Of a stretch of 29,342 nucleotides of DNA, positions 21,559-28,362 are shown one piece after another (position 1 is the stretch's first letter; each line of letters opens with the position of its first letter). Under the pieces are notes generated by a model, which did not search any database, was not told the origin of the DNA, and saw only the letters and a list, made by a program, of their open reading frames with translations. This stretch comes from Pseudomonadota bacterium (GTDB lineage Bacteria; Pseudomonadota; Alphaproteobacteria; Rhizobiales; Beijerinckiaceae). The stretch spans positions 1 to 29,342 of the forward strand of contig JAEWKP010000129.1 in the NCBI GenBank assembly GCA_023393655.1. The letters run 5' to 3'. The translations under genes were made by a program, and so were the position numbers.

Positions 21559-22047
21559 TTACCAGCGCTCCCCGCGCCGCCATTGCTCTGGTTCGATGAA
21601 CGTCCCTGCGTGCATGCCGACATCGGCCGCCAGCGCTTCGTCATAGACTTTGAAATAGCGGGCGCCGCCATAGCGCCAGTATGGGACAGCCCAGCCTTGC
21701 CGGATCATCTCCCGCCCGATGTCTAGTCCTGCCGCATTCGTGCAGGAAGCAACCTCGCACCCGTAGCGGTCTCGGGTTTCGACCGTGCAGCGCACGCCCT
21801 GGCGGATAAGCCTCCCCAGCGCGTCACGCGAATCCCGGCCGCATAGCGTGGTCTTCCCCGCATCCGATCGGCAAATCTGGCTAAGCTCGGGCGCGTCCAT
21901 CGCGGACAGGCGGATGCGCTGCGCGCCTATGCGCAGTGTGTCGCCATCGATAGCGACGACCTCGCTGGGGCGGAAGACATGGCTTTGCGAGGCGGCTGGG
22001 GCAGCAAGCCCGGCAGCGACAAGGGCAGTGAGCAAAGGCGTCCGCAT
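21559..22047 (-). CDS. Secreted thermonuclease-like (SNase) protein with altered catalytic site
   Basis: A 162-aa protein with a signal peptide (LLTALVAAGLAAPAASQ) and an SNase/TNase-like fold: VVAIDGDTLRIGAQRIRLSA (Asp34, Asp36, Arg46), DAPELSQIC (Asp51, Glu54), DRYGCEVASC and REMIRQGWAVPYWRYGG, then EALAADVGMHAGTF. Family members cut DNA and RNA using Ca2+ and an Arg-Glu-Arg set. Here the second catalytic Arg position (DRYGR in relatives) is Cys97, so activity may be lost or changed. Six Cys in all suggest disulphides and export. It is preceded by an imperfect palindrome around 22050-22078. Confidence 0.8.
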   Translation of the reverse strand: MRTPLLTALVAAGLAAPAASQSHVFRPSEVVAIDGDTLRIGAQRIRLSAMDAPELSQICRSDAGKTTLCGRDSRDALGRLIRQGVRCTVETRDRYGCEVASCTNAAGLDIGREMIRQGWAVPYWRYGGARYFKVYDEALAADVGMHAGTFIEPEQWRRGERW

Positions 22048-22148
22048 GATACGAATCCCTACCGATACAGGTATTCATCGCAACACCTCGACTCCATGGA
22101 CGCAAGTTGTTGTCGTGACGGCCATACTTCATTGCCCATCTACCGCTC

Positions 22149-22826
22149 TTATGGAGTGGCTATCGGGATTTCGTCGGTGAATTTCGGGCCGATCGCATAC
22201 ATCCAGCCGCTCCTGCCGGCTTCGTCAGGGAATAGCTGGACCCGCAATTGTTTACGGTAAAGTCTCATGAGCGCGCGCTGTCGGATCTCTAGGCCTAGGC
22301 TATGGTCGACCGTGTCGTAATCGATGGGGAAGGCCTTTAGGGCCAACATCGCGCGATTGGGATATTCAATCTCGATGATCCTGCGCAATATAGCAGCCCA
22401 TTTGCTGTAGCGAGCGTGCTGTTGTTCGACAGCTAGAAAATCGACATAAACCAGCCTGCCGTGAATGAAGATGGAGTCGAAAATCTCAGGCCAGAAATAG
22501 GTCAGATACTCAGCTAGCTCCATGATGGAGTTGCTCTCTGCATCCATTAGAAAGCAAAATTGGTCGTCGTCCATTAGGTCGGCATCGAACTCATAGATCT
22601 TGAAAGATCCGACCAATTTGTCTCGATCAAACAGCCAGCAATAAAGCTTGCGGAGGCTGATCATATTGGGCGCTTCTGCGACCCAGCGTGCCCTGTAGAT
22701 TCGGTACCGGCCTTTGAACCCACCTTGATCGGTGAGATCGATATCACGTAGCATCTTCAAATCTCGAAACCGCTCGTGTTCCTCGGCAGACAGCTTCTCT
22801 CGACGGTAGGTTTTGCGGTGACGCAT
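22149..22826 (-). CDS. Hypothetical 225-aa protein
   Basis: Basic N-terminus (MRHRKTYRREKLSAEEHERF), then RYRIYRARWVAEAPNMISLR, VGSFKIYEFDADLMDDDQFC, LAEYLTYFWPEIFDSIFIHG, AAILRRIIEIEYPNRAMLAL and a final GWMYAIGPKF. The alternating strands and helices recall acyltransferase (GNAT)-type folds, but no acetyl-CoA loop is evident. Local base composition is more AT-rich than its neighbours, suggesting a separate origin. It is a lone leftward gene with a 101-base gap to the thermonuclease gene. Confidence 0.6.
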   Translation of the reverse strand: MRHRKTYRREKLSAEEHERFRDLKMLRDIDLTDQGGFKGRYRIYRARWVAEAPNMISLRKLYCWLFDRDKLVGSFKIYEFDADLMDDDQFCFLMDAESNSIMELAEYLTYFWPEIFDSIFIHGRLVYVDFLAVEQQHARYSKWAAILRRIIEIEYPNRAMLALKAFPIDYDTVDHSLGLEIRQRALMRLYRKQLRVQLFPDEAGRSGWMYAIGPKFTDEIPIATP

Positions 22827-23066
22827 GTGGATGATGCTCGCGAAGTTGACGATGTGTCAGACTCGCATGAACGTGCACCCAATCTCTCGGGTATTTCAGC
22901 CAGATTTCCGAGCATTTTGTGCCAAGCGGAGCTTTAAACAGTGCCGGGCAATCATCGCTATAAAGCCACTTAGAAGGCCATGTGCGCGGTTTCAGCCGGC
23001 TAGGCCCCAAGGGCAGCGGACAAGCCCATAGTGCCCGCCAGCGCCAGCCGCTGAGTCATGGCGACG

Positions 23067-23285
23067 CTATGTATCTTTCGGAGTGAGCTTCCTTTGCGTG
23101 GTCGCAGCCAGAAACTCATCGGAGGATTGTAGCGCGGCTTCAACGATGGGCCGAACGAAGGACCGCAGATCGCGGCGCCACTCCTCTGACGATTGCTCCC
23201 AACTGAACTGGCGCTTCTCGCGAGCATTTTCGTGGAGAGCTTTCGCCCCCGCCTCGATAGCGAGGTCGATCCGGGTTTCCGCCAT
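23067..23285 (-). CDS. Hypothetical 72-aa helical protein
   Basis: MAETRIDLAIEAGAKALHEN, AREKRQFSWEQSSEEWRRDL and RSFVRPIVEAALQSSDEFLA form two long helices, with a basic tail. The ATG at 23285 has GGAG 9 bases upstream; an in-frame extension to 23351 runs into the repeat cluster and is not favoured. Its promoter would lie in the iteron-like repeats at 23311-23405, so those repeats probably control it. Family unknown; proteins of this shape recur in rhizobial prophages. Confidence 0.55.
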   Translation of the reverse strand: MAETRIDLAIEAGAKALHENAREKRQFSWEQSSEEWRRDLRSFVRPIVEAALQSSDEFLAATTQRKLTPKDT

Positions 23286-23310
23286 TGGGTTCTCCAGCCT
23301 CAATCGCCAT

Positions 23311-23405
23311 GCACAAAAACTGCGGTATTGAGCGCCTTTTTCGCGCGTCACGTTTGCGGTATTGAGCCTCCGAAACGGGGGCGCACAAAATCTGAGGTAT
23401 TGAGC
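23311..23405. repeat. Three iteron-like direct repeats
   Basis: GGTATTGAGC occurs at 23324-23333, 23358-23367 and 23396-23405, in the same direction. The outer two copies extend to a 23-base unit starting GCACAAAA (23311 and 23383), matching at 21 of 23 positions and lying 72 bases apart. The third copy contains CTGAGGTAT, the half site of the XRE operators at 8807-8856. The cluster lies between the genes ending at 23427 and starting at 23285. Confidence 0.7.
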
Positions 23406-23426
23406 CTCTTTTTTATGACGCCCTGC

Positions 23427-24059
23427 TCAAGGTGGACAGCGGGTTCCGAGCTTCTTGCGCAAGTTGGACACCGTTTGCGGACTCACGCCGACGCGGCGGG
23501 CAATTTCGCGATCTGGCAGCTCCGGCGAGGTGCTCAATGTGGACAGCACCGCCGCTCGACGATCTGCCTGAGTGCGCTTGTCTAAGGCAAGAGGTTCAGC
23601 CGGCCGCTCAGATTGGACAGCCGTCGTGAACGCTTGGAAATCGGCTGCGAGACGGGCCGCGAGCGCCGCATCCTCGGCATTCGTGCGGTAGTGATCGAGC
23701 GTCGCGAGATGCGCGAGCCACGCAAGCCGCGCTGCAATGCCGGCGGCCGATGCATCCGGCCTCGTATCCATAAAATGCTCCAAGCCTGCCATCCGCGCGG
23801 AGACATGCGGTTCGGGGCTGCCCTGGTTCAGGCCTTGCCAATTCCGATATTCTGCCCAGGTCGCAGCGAGGTCGCCCGGCATTGGATGGTCGGATGCCCC
23901 CAACGCCGCAAGCAGAGCCGGCGTCACCGGCTGCCCAAATCTCCAGCCCGCGAAACCGGAGATCCAAGGCTGATCGGTCATGTCGACGCCGGCTTCCTCC
24001 GCGCATGGAGCAAGGGAAATGCGGAGCTTGGCGGCCAAGTCCAATAGAGCGGCCGTCAT
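23427..24059 (-). CDS. Phage-type protein with C-terminal helix-turn-helix
   Basis: A 210-aa protein. The first 130 residues are unrecognised (WISGFAGWRFGQPVTPALLA, PMPGDLAATWAEYRNWQGLN, PDASAAGIAARLAWLAHLAT). The last 50 contain an HTH of the kind that follows a coiled linker: LPDREIARRVGVSPQTVSNL and RKKLG. It could be a phage regulator or replication accessory protein. The ATG overlaps the stop of the Rmf-like gene (ATGA at 24056-24059), and the repeat cluster lies just past its stop. Antisense or shadow frames across it are not used. Confidence 0.65.
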   Translation of the reverse strand: MTAALLDLAAKLRISLAPCAEEAGVDMTDQPWISGFAGWRFGQPVTPALLAALGASDHPMPGDLAATWAEYRNWQGLNQGSPEPHVSARMAGLEHFMDTRPDASAAGIAARLAWLAHLATLDHYRTNAEDAALAARLAADFQAFTTAVQSERPAEPLALDKRTQADRRAAVLSTLSTSPELPDREIARRVGVSPQTVSNLRKKLGTRCPP

Positions 24060-24379
24060 GCGATTTCTTCCGCCTCACTAAGCACCCTCCGGCAAGCCTC
24101 GATTCGAGCCGGCAGATCGGAGAACGCCGTTCCTTTCGGGCAGACGTTGCGAACCAGTATGTTATCCCAGAAGTCGCCTTCCTTGGCGCGGTGGCCTGCA
24201 TCTCGTGAGCCCTGGCGCCAGCCGTGCCAGTAGGACCGCGAGCGGTTGTCGCCGCAGGGCAGCCCTTCGTATCCATCTTGATAGCCTTCCCGCTGCTCGA
24301 TCTCGTCAAGGCGGGCAAGGTCCATGAGCGATATGACCGGCTCGCGGTTTGGGTTCTTGAAGTCAGGTTCAATCGTCAT
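24056..24379 (-). CDS. Ribosome modulation factor-like protein
   Basis: A 107-aa protein; ATG 24379 with AAGGT upstream. Residues 25-65 (EQREGYQDGYEGLPCGDNRS then RSYWHGWRQGSRDAGHR) follow the Rmf/CrpP pattern, REGYxxGxxG...W..GW..G, where the short family binds ribosomes or modifies antibiotics in a few cases. The rest (FWDNILVRNVCPKGTAFSDL, ARIEACRRVLSEAEEIA) is not part of that family. It is last in the primase group and overlaps the next gene by four bases. Rmf-like domains are common in phages of alphaproteobacteria; the role there is not known. Confidence 0.65.
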   Translation of the reverse strand: MTIEPDFKNPNREPVISLMDLARLDEIEQREGYQDGYEGLPCGDNRSRSYWHGWRQGSRDAGHRAKEGDFWDNILVRNVCPKGTAFSDLPARIEACRRVLSEAEEIA

Positions 24380-24413
24380 TTCGTGACCTTTCGAGAGGCG
24401 GGGGAGCCGCGAC

Positions 24414-24525
24414 GGGTGACGGGTGACGGCTGGTGACGGCATTTTCGGTATCACCCTTATGTGGGCGCGCAGGCACACATGAACGGTATGGGGGAAAGCG
24501 CGTCATCACGTGTCACCCGTCACCC
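24414..24525. repeat. Perfect 14-bp inverted repeat of a tandem heptamer beside the primase gene
   Basis: GGGTGACGGGTGAC at 24414-24427 has its exact reverse complement, GTCACCCGTCACCC, at 24512-24525. Each arm is a tandem GGGTGAC heptamer. Further partial copies are GGTGAC at 24432-24437 and TCACCC at 24451-24456. The loop is 84 bases. It fills the gap between the Rmf-like gene (start 24379) and the primase stop (24552). It could be an origin with iterons, an operator, or a large terminator. Confidence 0.75.
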
Positions 24526-24551
24526 TTTGCGGCGGGAATGTGGCGGCGGCA

Positions 24552-26891
24552 CTAGGCCGCCTCGCCGTAACCTTGCTTCGGCCTGAGCCGGATGCCCTTG
24601 AAGCCTCGGGCGGTTTTTGAGCGATAGGGCTCAACATCGCGGCGGAGGAGCGAATCCTTGAGTGTCTTGGAGCTGCCGGGCGTTTCGCCCGCCGCCTTGG
24701 CGAAATCGGACCACGAGGCGAACAGCTCAGCGGTGGTTGCCCATTTGTGCGAGTTGCCGGGATCGACCTCGCATTCCTCCTCCAGCCACTGCCCAAACAA
24801 GTCCTGATCCGAGAAATAGCTTTCCGTCGCTGCCTTTACGCTCTCGGGCCGCAGCAGCCCGTTGGCCTGCCAATCCAGGCATCCTTCGATCAGCCAGCGG
24901 AAAATGCCGGGCCATTCGGTCCTCAACTTTTGCTCCAACGTTCGATCAGGCTGGGCGGGCCGGCGGATAAACGGCACGATGTTGAACCGGCGCCGGGCGG
25001 CGTCGTCCACGTTGTGCAGGATTGGCTTGTGATTGCCTACGATCAGCAGCTTGAACGTCGGCGTGAAGGTGAAAAAGTCCTGCCGCATGAAGCGGGCGGA
25101 GATGGCATCGCCGCCGGTGATGGACTTGATCCGAGCTTCCGCCCAGGCCTTGCCCTCCTCGGTTTCGCTGGCGGTTGCCAGACGAGCACCACGCAACATC
25201 GCCAGCTCGGTCGGATGCTTGTCGCCACGCGAGGCCGTGAACGTGTCCATGGCGGTCACGATGGCGTAGTCCTTCAGGATGCCCGTGAGGGCATTGACCA
25301 GCACGCTCTTGCCGTTGCCGCCCGGCCCATAGCCGAAGAACAGCGCATGCTCGCGCGTATCGCCTGTCAGGCAGTAGCCGCCCCATTGCTGAAGGAATCG
25401 GATCAGCCCTTTATCCCCGCCCGTTGCTTCATCGAGGAACTGGAGCCAGCGCGGGCAATCCGCACTATCGGCCGGCGCCACGCTGGTCATTTTCGTGATG
25501 CCGTCGCGCGGGTCGGGCTCGCGAAGCTTCCCTGTGCGGAGATCTACCGTTCCGCCTGGCGTGCCAAGCAGGAAGGTTTCTCGGTCCCAATCGTTCATCG
25601 AGACTGCGAAGACCCGATCGCCCTGCGCGAAGCGCTCGACGCCCGCGGCGAACGCCACTCTGCGGACCTCGCGCATTTCGCGGGGCGTGCTGCCTTCGGT
25701 CATCTCGCGCCCGAGACGGCGGACAAAGTCAAAGGCTCGAGCCTTGGTGTCTTGCTCCCAATGGCGCCCGGTCCATTCGAACCACGCGCCAGTCGAGTGG
25801 CAATAGCGCAGGCGGTCGGCATAGCGATTGGCGAAGACGCGGGCGAGGGCGTCTTGCGACATCGTACCGGGCTCAATGGTCTCGGCTTCCGCAATGACCT
25901 CTGCAACCGGCGCGGCGGGAAGCCGGTCGGCTTCGAACTCACGCACGTCTAGGACATCTTCACCGTCGACACGCTTTTGCCAGGCGTCGTTAGCGTCCTT
26001 GCCGTATCCGTCCTTCGGAAGAGCAACGAAAGCCTCGCGGCCAGCGCGCGACCACTTCATGCCGACGCTCTCCGTCGCCTTCGCGCTGGCGCCGCCGTCT
26101 CGCTCCCCCAAGACCATGAGGGAGTCGACGCCGGCCAGCACCGGAAGCGATGCGATATTGCCAGCCGAACCCATCGCCCAGGCGGGAGCAAAGCCCATCT
26201 CGATCGCGGATAAGACCGTCTCGATTCCTTCGCCAACGGTGAGCGAGCCGCGTTCCGGGTCCAGCCGCGAAAGCTTGATCGCCGCGCCATCGGTCGAACC
26301 GAACATCTTCCGGTCGATCTTCTGGCCGTCTTCCGTCAACGCCGTCCGATGGATGGCAACGACCTCGCCAGTGTCGATGGAGTGGAACGCCGCCACCATG
26401 CAGGGATGCTTGGTCTGCGGGCCGAAGGGGCACGATGGATGGAAGCGGATAACCTCCACCGCAACATCCTCTCGGAGCGGGAGCTTGCGCGAATTCAAGT
26501 AGGTCTCGACCAGCGTCCCCCGAGGATCGACCGATTCGCGCCAGATGCGGATTGCCGACGCTTGCTTTCTGGCTGCCTCGTCATCGACCGGCTGGGGCTG
26601 CAGCGCGTTGTTCTGCGTGACCCGATCCTGCATCCGATAGATGGCCGCCGTCTGCGCGGGGGGGGCCCCGCGTTCCGGTTTCCAGACGATGCCCAGCTTG
26701 CTCTCGACATAGGCGAGGCACTTCATCTGGTCGTCGCCGCAAAAGCTGGAGACGAGCAGCTTGCCATTGGCGCCGAGTTTGACCGCCATCGAGCGGTCGC
26801 GGGGGCTGTGGCCAGGACCGGGGGCGACGACTTGGCCGCTGCTGACCTCGCCGCCCAGGGCGCGCGCAATTTGATTGAGAGACATGTCCAT
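24552..26891 (-). CDS. P4-type phage/plasmid primase-helicase
   Basis: A 779-aa protein. The N-terminal region (about 15-60) is a primase-like zinc-ribbon-type segment that lacks obvious zinc Cys pairs (CGDDQMKCLAYVESKLG). A toprim-like region runs at about 215-265 (LTVGEGIETVLSAIEMGFAP; GVDSLMVLGERDGG). The helicase has Walker A GPGGNGKS (about 519-526), a Walker-B-like LATASETEEGKAW (about 570), the LLIVGNHKPIL sensor and the DDAARRRFN Arg finger (about 630). This is the superfamily 3 AAA+ helicase of DUF5906/D5 phage primases, which open and prime an origin. Start 26891 overlaps the upstream stop (TGATG). Confidence 0.9.
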   Translation of the reverse strand: MDMSLNQIARALGGEVSSGQVVAPGPGHSPRDRSMAVKLGANGKLLVSSFCGDDQMKCLAYVESKLGIVWKPERGAPPAQTAAIYRMQDRVTQNNALQPQPVDDEAARKQASAIRIWRESVDPRGTLVETYLNSRKLPLREDVAVEVIRFHPSCPFGPQTKHPCMVAAFHSIDTGEVVAIHRTALTEDGQKIDRKMFGSTDGAAIKLSRLDPERGSLTVGEGIETVLSAIEMGFAPAWAMGSAGNIASLPVLAGVDSLMVLGERDGGASAKATESVGMKWSRAGREAFVALPKDGYGKDANDAWQKRVDGEDVLDVREFEADRLPAAPVAEVIAEAETIEPGTMSQDALARVFANRYADRLRYCHSTGAWFEWTGRHWEQDTKARAFDFVRRLGREMTEGSTPREMREVRRVAFAAGVERFAQGDRVFAVSMNDWDRETFLLGTPGGTVDLRTGKLREPDPRDGITKMTSVAPADSADCPRWLQFLDEATGGDKGLIRFLQQWGGYCLTGDTREHALFFGYGPGGNGKSVLVNALTGILKDYAIVTAMDTFTASRGDKHPTELAMLRGARLATASETEEGKAWAEARIKSITGGDAISARFMRQDFFTFTPTFKLLIVGNHKPILHNVDDAARRRFNIVPFIRRPAQPDRTLEQKLRTEWPGIFRWLIEGCLDWQANGLLRPESVKAATESYFSDQDLFGQWLEEECEVDPGNSHKWATTAELFASWSDFAKAAGETPGSSKTLKDSLLRRDVEPYRSKTARGFKGIRLRPKQGYGEAA

Positions 26892-27106
26892 CAAGGGCGC
26901 ACTCCCATGTTGAGGGCGAAGCGACCAGTTGCGGTGAGCTTCCGAGCGTGGCGGGCCGCTCCTGACCGTGAAGGCCAGGAGCCGAGAGGAAGGTTGCCGG
27001 TCGTGAGCCAGCCCGCCTTTCGGGCTTCGGCCCGTTTGACAAGATGGGTCCAGCGGCCGGGCTTCCACGGATGCCGGGCGATGGTGAAGCGGATAGGGGC
27101 GTTCAT
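26891..27106 (-). CDS. Hypothetical 71-aa basic protein
   Basis: MNAPIRFTIARHPWKPGRWT, then HLVKRAEARKAGWLTTGNLP and a Ser/Arg-rich end. Highly basic, so a nucleic-acid contact is possible. It is packed between neighbours by ATGA (27103-27106) and TGATG (26889-26893) overlaps, which supports the reading frame. No family recognised. Confidence 0.5.
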   Translation of the reverse strand: MNAPIRFTIARHPWKPGRWTHLVKRAEARKAGWLTTGNLPLGSWPSRSGAARHARKLTATGRFALNMGVRP

Positions 27107-27327
27107 TCGCGTTCGCCCTCCGTAGGAAAGGGCAGCACGGCTACAGCCATCACAGCGTCGCCACAGAACGGCACGCCATATCGCGCGGCCATATCGCGCC
27201 CGGCGGCGACCGCCGCGATGATGGAGGAGAATGGCCCCTCCATGCCCGAGGTGTCGCCGTGCCGGCTTTCATGGATCGCCAGCCATCCGCGCTCGTCCTT
27301 CGAGAGATAGATTTCGGCGGCACTCAA
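27103..27327 (-). CDS. Hypothetical 74-aa protein
   Basis: MSAAEIYLSKDERGWLAIHE, SRHGDTSGMEGPFSSIIAAV, AAGRDMAARYGVPFCGDAVM. A strand, a loop and a helix are suggested. Four-base overlaps at both ends support the gene. Small proteins like this are frequent in the leftward early region of alphaproteobacterial prophages. Function unknown. Confidence 0.55.
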   Translation of the reverse strand: MSAAEIYLSKDERGWLAIHESRHGDTSGMEGPFSSIIAAVAAGRDMAARYGVPFCGDAVMAVAVLPFPTEGERE

Positions 27328-27563
27328 TTGGGCCTCCCGGTCTTGTCGATTACCGGCACGCCGAAGTCCGACGCCATTTCACCTGCGACGCGGCTGGCGT
27401 CCATGCGGTCTCTGCCCCCCCAAAGCATGGCGTAGGAGCCGTTCGCTTCGACCAGCAGAACCATAAAAAGGCTCTGTCCGATGTCGGCAGGATTATCGGC
27501 GCCGGAGATAACCCCGGCGTCGATCTCGATGTGGCGATGATGGAGAACGAGGGCGTTGGTCAT
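27324..27563 (-). CDS. Hypothetical 79-aa protein
   Basis: MTNALVLHHRHIEIDAGVIS, GADNPADIGQSLFMVLLVEA, MDASRVAGEMASDFGVPVID. Beta-rich start and a C-terminal helix. Both ends overlap neighbours by four bases. No family recognised; part of a run of small leftward genes upstream of the primase. Confidence 0.55.
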   Translation of the reverse strand: MTNALVLHHRHIEIDAGVISGADNPADIGQSLFMVLLVEANGSYAMLWGGRDRMDASRVAGEMASDFGVPVIDKTGRPN

Positions 27564-27847
27564 GCCGCCCTCCGCTCGATGACAGTGACAGGGACGCTCA
27601 GGACGTAGCGGGCATGCGTGCCGGCATAGGGTCCGGCGTGCTTTTCATCGTGAGTGACGATGCCGACGCCGCCGCGGCGGAGCTTGAAGACGTAGTGCGA
27701 CCAGCGCGGGCCGGGATGGTTGATCGGCGTGCAGCCTTTCGAGCCGGCGCTGATGAGGTTGTCCAATGCCCAGGCGTCGCGGCCTTTGAACGTCTTGGGC
27801 GTAGGATCGCCTTCGATAGCGACGGTGATGCTTTTAAGGTTTGCCAT
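27560..27847 (-). CDS. Winged-helix domain phage protein
   Basis: A 95-aa protein. TFKGRDAWALDNLISAGSKG, then CTPINHPGPRWSHYVFKLRR and GGVGIVTHDEKHAGPYAGTH ARYVL match the pattern of small phage proteins with a winged-helix fold (GRDAWAL..L...G..GCTPI..PGPRWS.YV.KLR..G). They are thought to bind DNA. Position upstream of the primase and downstream of xis suggests a control or replication role, by context only. It starts on the stop of the 65-aa gene (TGATG). Confidence 0.75.
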   Translation of the reverse strand: MANLKSITVAIEGDPTPKTFKGRDAWALDNLISAGSKGCTPINHPGPRWSHYVFKLRRGGVGIVTHDEKHAGPYAGTHARYVLSVPVTVIERRAA

Positions 27848-28044
27848 CAGTCGCGGCCCTCCTTCGGCCCGAGGGAGGCGAGGCGGAGAACCGTCAGGGC
27901 GTGCAACTCGGACAGACCGAAACGACGCTGAAGACGATTGACGAGAACTGCGGGGATGGTATCTTCGCTAGGCATTCCGGCCAGGAATGAAGCCTTCGCG
28001 AGCCCGGCGCTTCCCCCGCGCCGGGTTTCGTTTGTCAGGTGCAT
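27847..28044 (-). CDS. Hypothetical 65-aa protein
   Basis: MHLTNETRRGGSAGLAKASF, LAGMPSEDTIPAVLVNRLQR, RFGLSELHALTVLRLASLGP. The C-terminal helix pair (RLQRRFGLSELHALTVLRLA) is reminiscent of a small DNA-binding helix pair, but is not assigned. The ATG lies 4 bases past the xis stop with the AAGGAGG site about 12 bases ahead. The gene ends on the start of the winged-helix gene. Confidence 0.55.
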   Translation of the reverse strand: MHLTNETRRGGSAGLAKASFLAGMPSEDTIPAVLVNRLQRRFGLSELHALTVLRLASLGPKEGRD

Positions 28045-28048
28045 GGCG

Positions 28049-28240
28049 TCACGCGGCCTCCTTAGCGGGGAGGGCGGCGAGCCACGCTTTCAGGTCTTCG
28101 GCGGGGATGAGGGTGCGGCGGCCATACTTGCGCGCCGTAATCCGGCCGGCCTTGATCTCGGCATAAAGGCTGGTGAGGCCAATTCCGAGATACTGGGCGG
28201 CCGGTTTTGGCAAGTATGCCAAGGGTTCGGTCTGCTGCAT
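28049..28240 (-). CDS. AlpA-type excisionase / HTH_17 protein
   Basis: A 63-aa protein. LAYLPKPAAQYLGIGLTSLY, then AEIKAGRITARKYGRRTLIP and AEDLKAWLAALPAK is the MerR-like winged HTH of AlpA/excisionase proteins (Leu..Ala..LG....LY..I..G.....K.GrR..I....L..WL). Such proteins are the excision factors or transcription controllers of integrated elements. It is near a probable integrase gene (29262 onward), which fits. It is preceded by a large nested dyad (28247-28293). Confidence 0.8.
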   Translation of the reverse strand: MQQTEPLAYLPKPAAQYLGIGLTSLYAEIKAGRITARKYGRRTLIPAEDLKAWLAALPAKEAA

Positions 28241-28246
28241 GTTTCA

Positions 28247-28293
28247 TCCTCAGTTCGCCCGCATTCGGTGGAATGCTACTGGCGGGCTGAGGA
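28247..28293. promoter_or_regulatory. Nested dyad in the xis upstream region
   Basis: TCCTCAG (28247-28253) pairs with CTGAGGA (28287-28293), GCCCGC (28257-28262) with GCGGGC (28282-28287), and GCATTC (28261-28266) with GAATGC (28271-28276) across a 4-base loop. Together they make a long, slightly bulged stem just before the xis start, a likely excisionase binding or transcription-control site. Confidence 0.55.
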
Positions 28294-28311
28294 ACAAAAA
28301 CCCGGAAACCC

Positions 28312-28353
28312 CAGACTTAAAACGGCCTATTCTCTTTTTTTCGGCAGACTTAA
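28312..28353. repeat. Direct repeat CAGACTTAA
   Basis: CAGACTTAA occurs at 28312-28320 and 28345-28353, 33 bases apart (about three helical turns). It lies between the dyad and the end of the 272-aa gene, in an AT-rich patch with a T8-like run at 28333-28341. A regulatory or attachment-arm function is possible. Confidence 0.45.
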
Positions 28354-28362
28354 TGGCGTGAT

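Noticed and set aside
22984..23043. A 19-aa leftward frame (MTQRLALAGTMGLSAALGA) after the 72-aa gene
   Set aside because: Very short and without a clear ribosome site; looks like a remnant.
23608..24372. A 254-codon leftward frame overlapping the HTH and Rmf-like genes
   Set aside because: Shares the strand in a different frame with no motifs; the two real genes are joined by ATGA.
24747..25952. A 401-codon rightward frame opposite the primase gene
   Set aside because: Antisense shadow of a GC-rich gene with clear Walker and toprim motifs; its own translation has no domain pattern.
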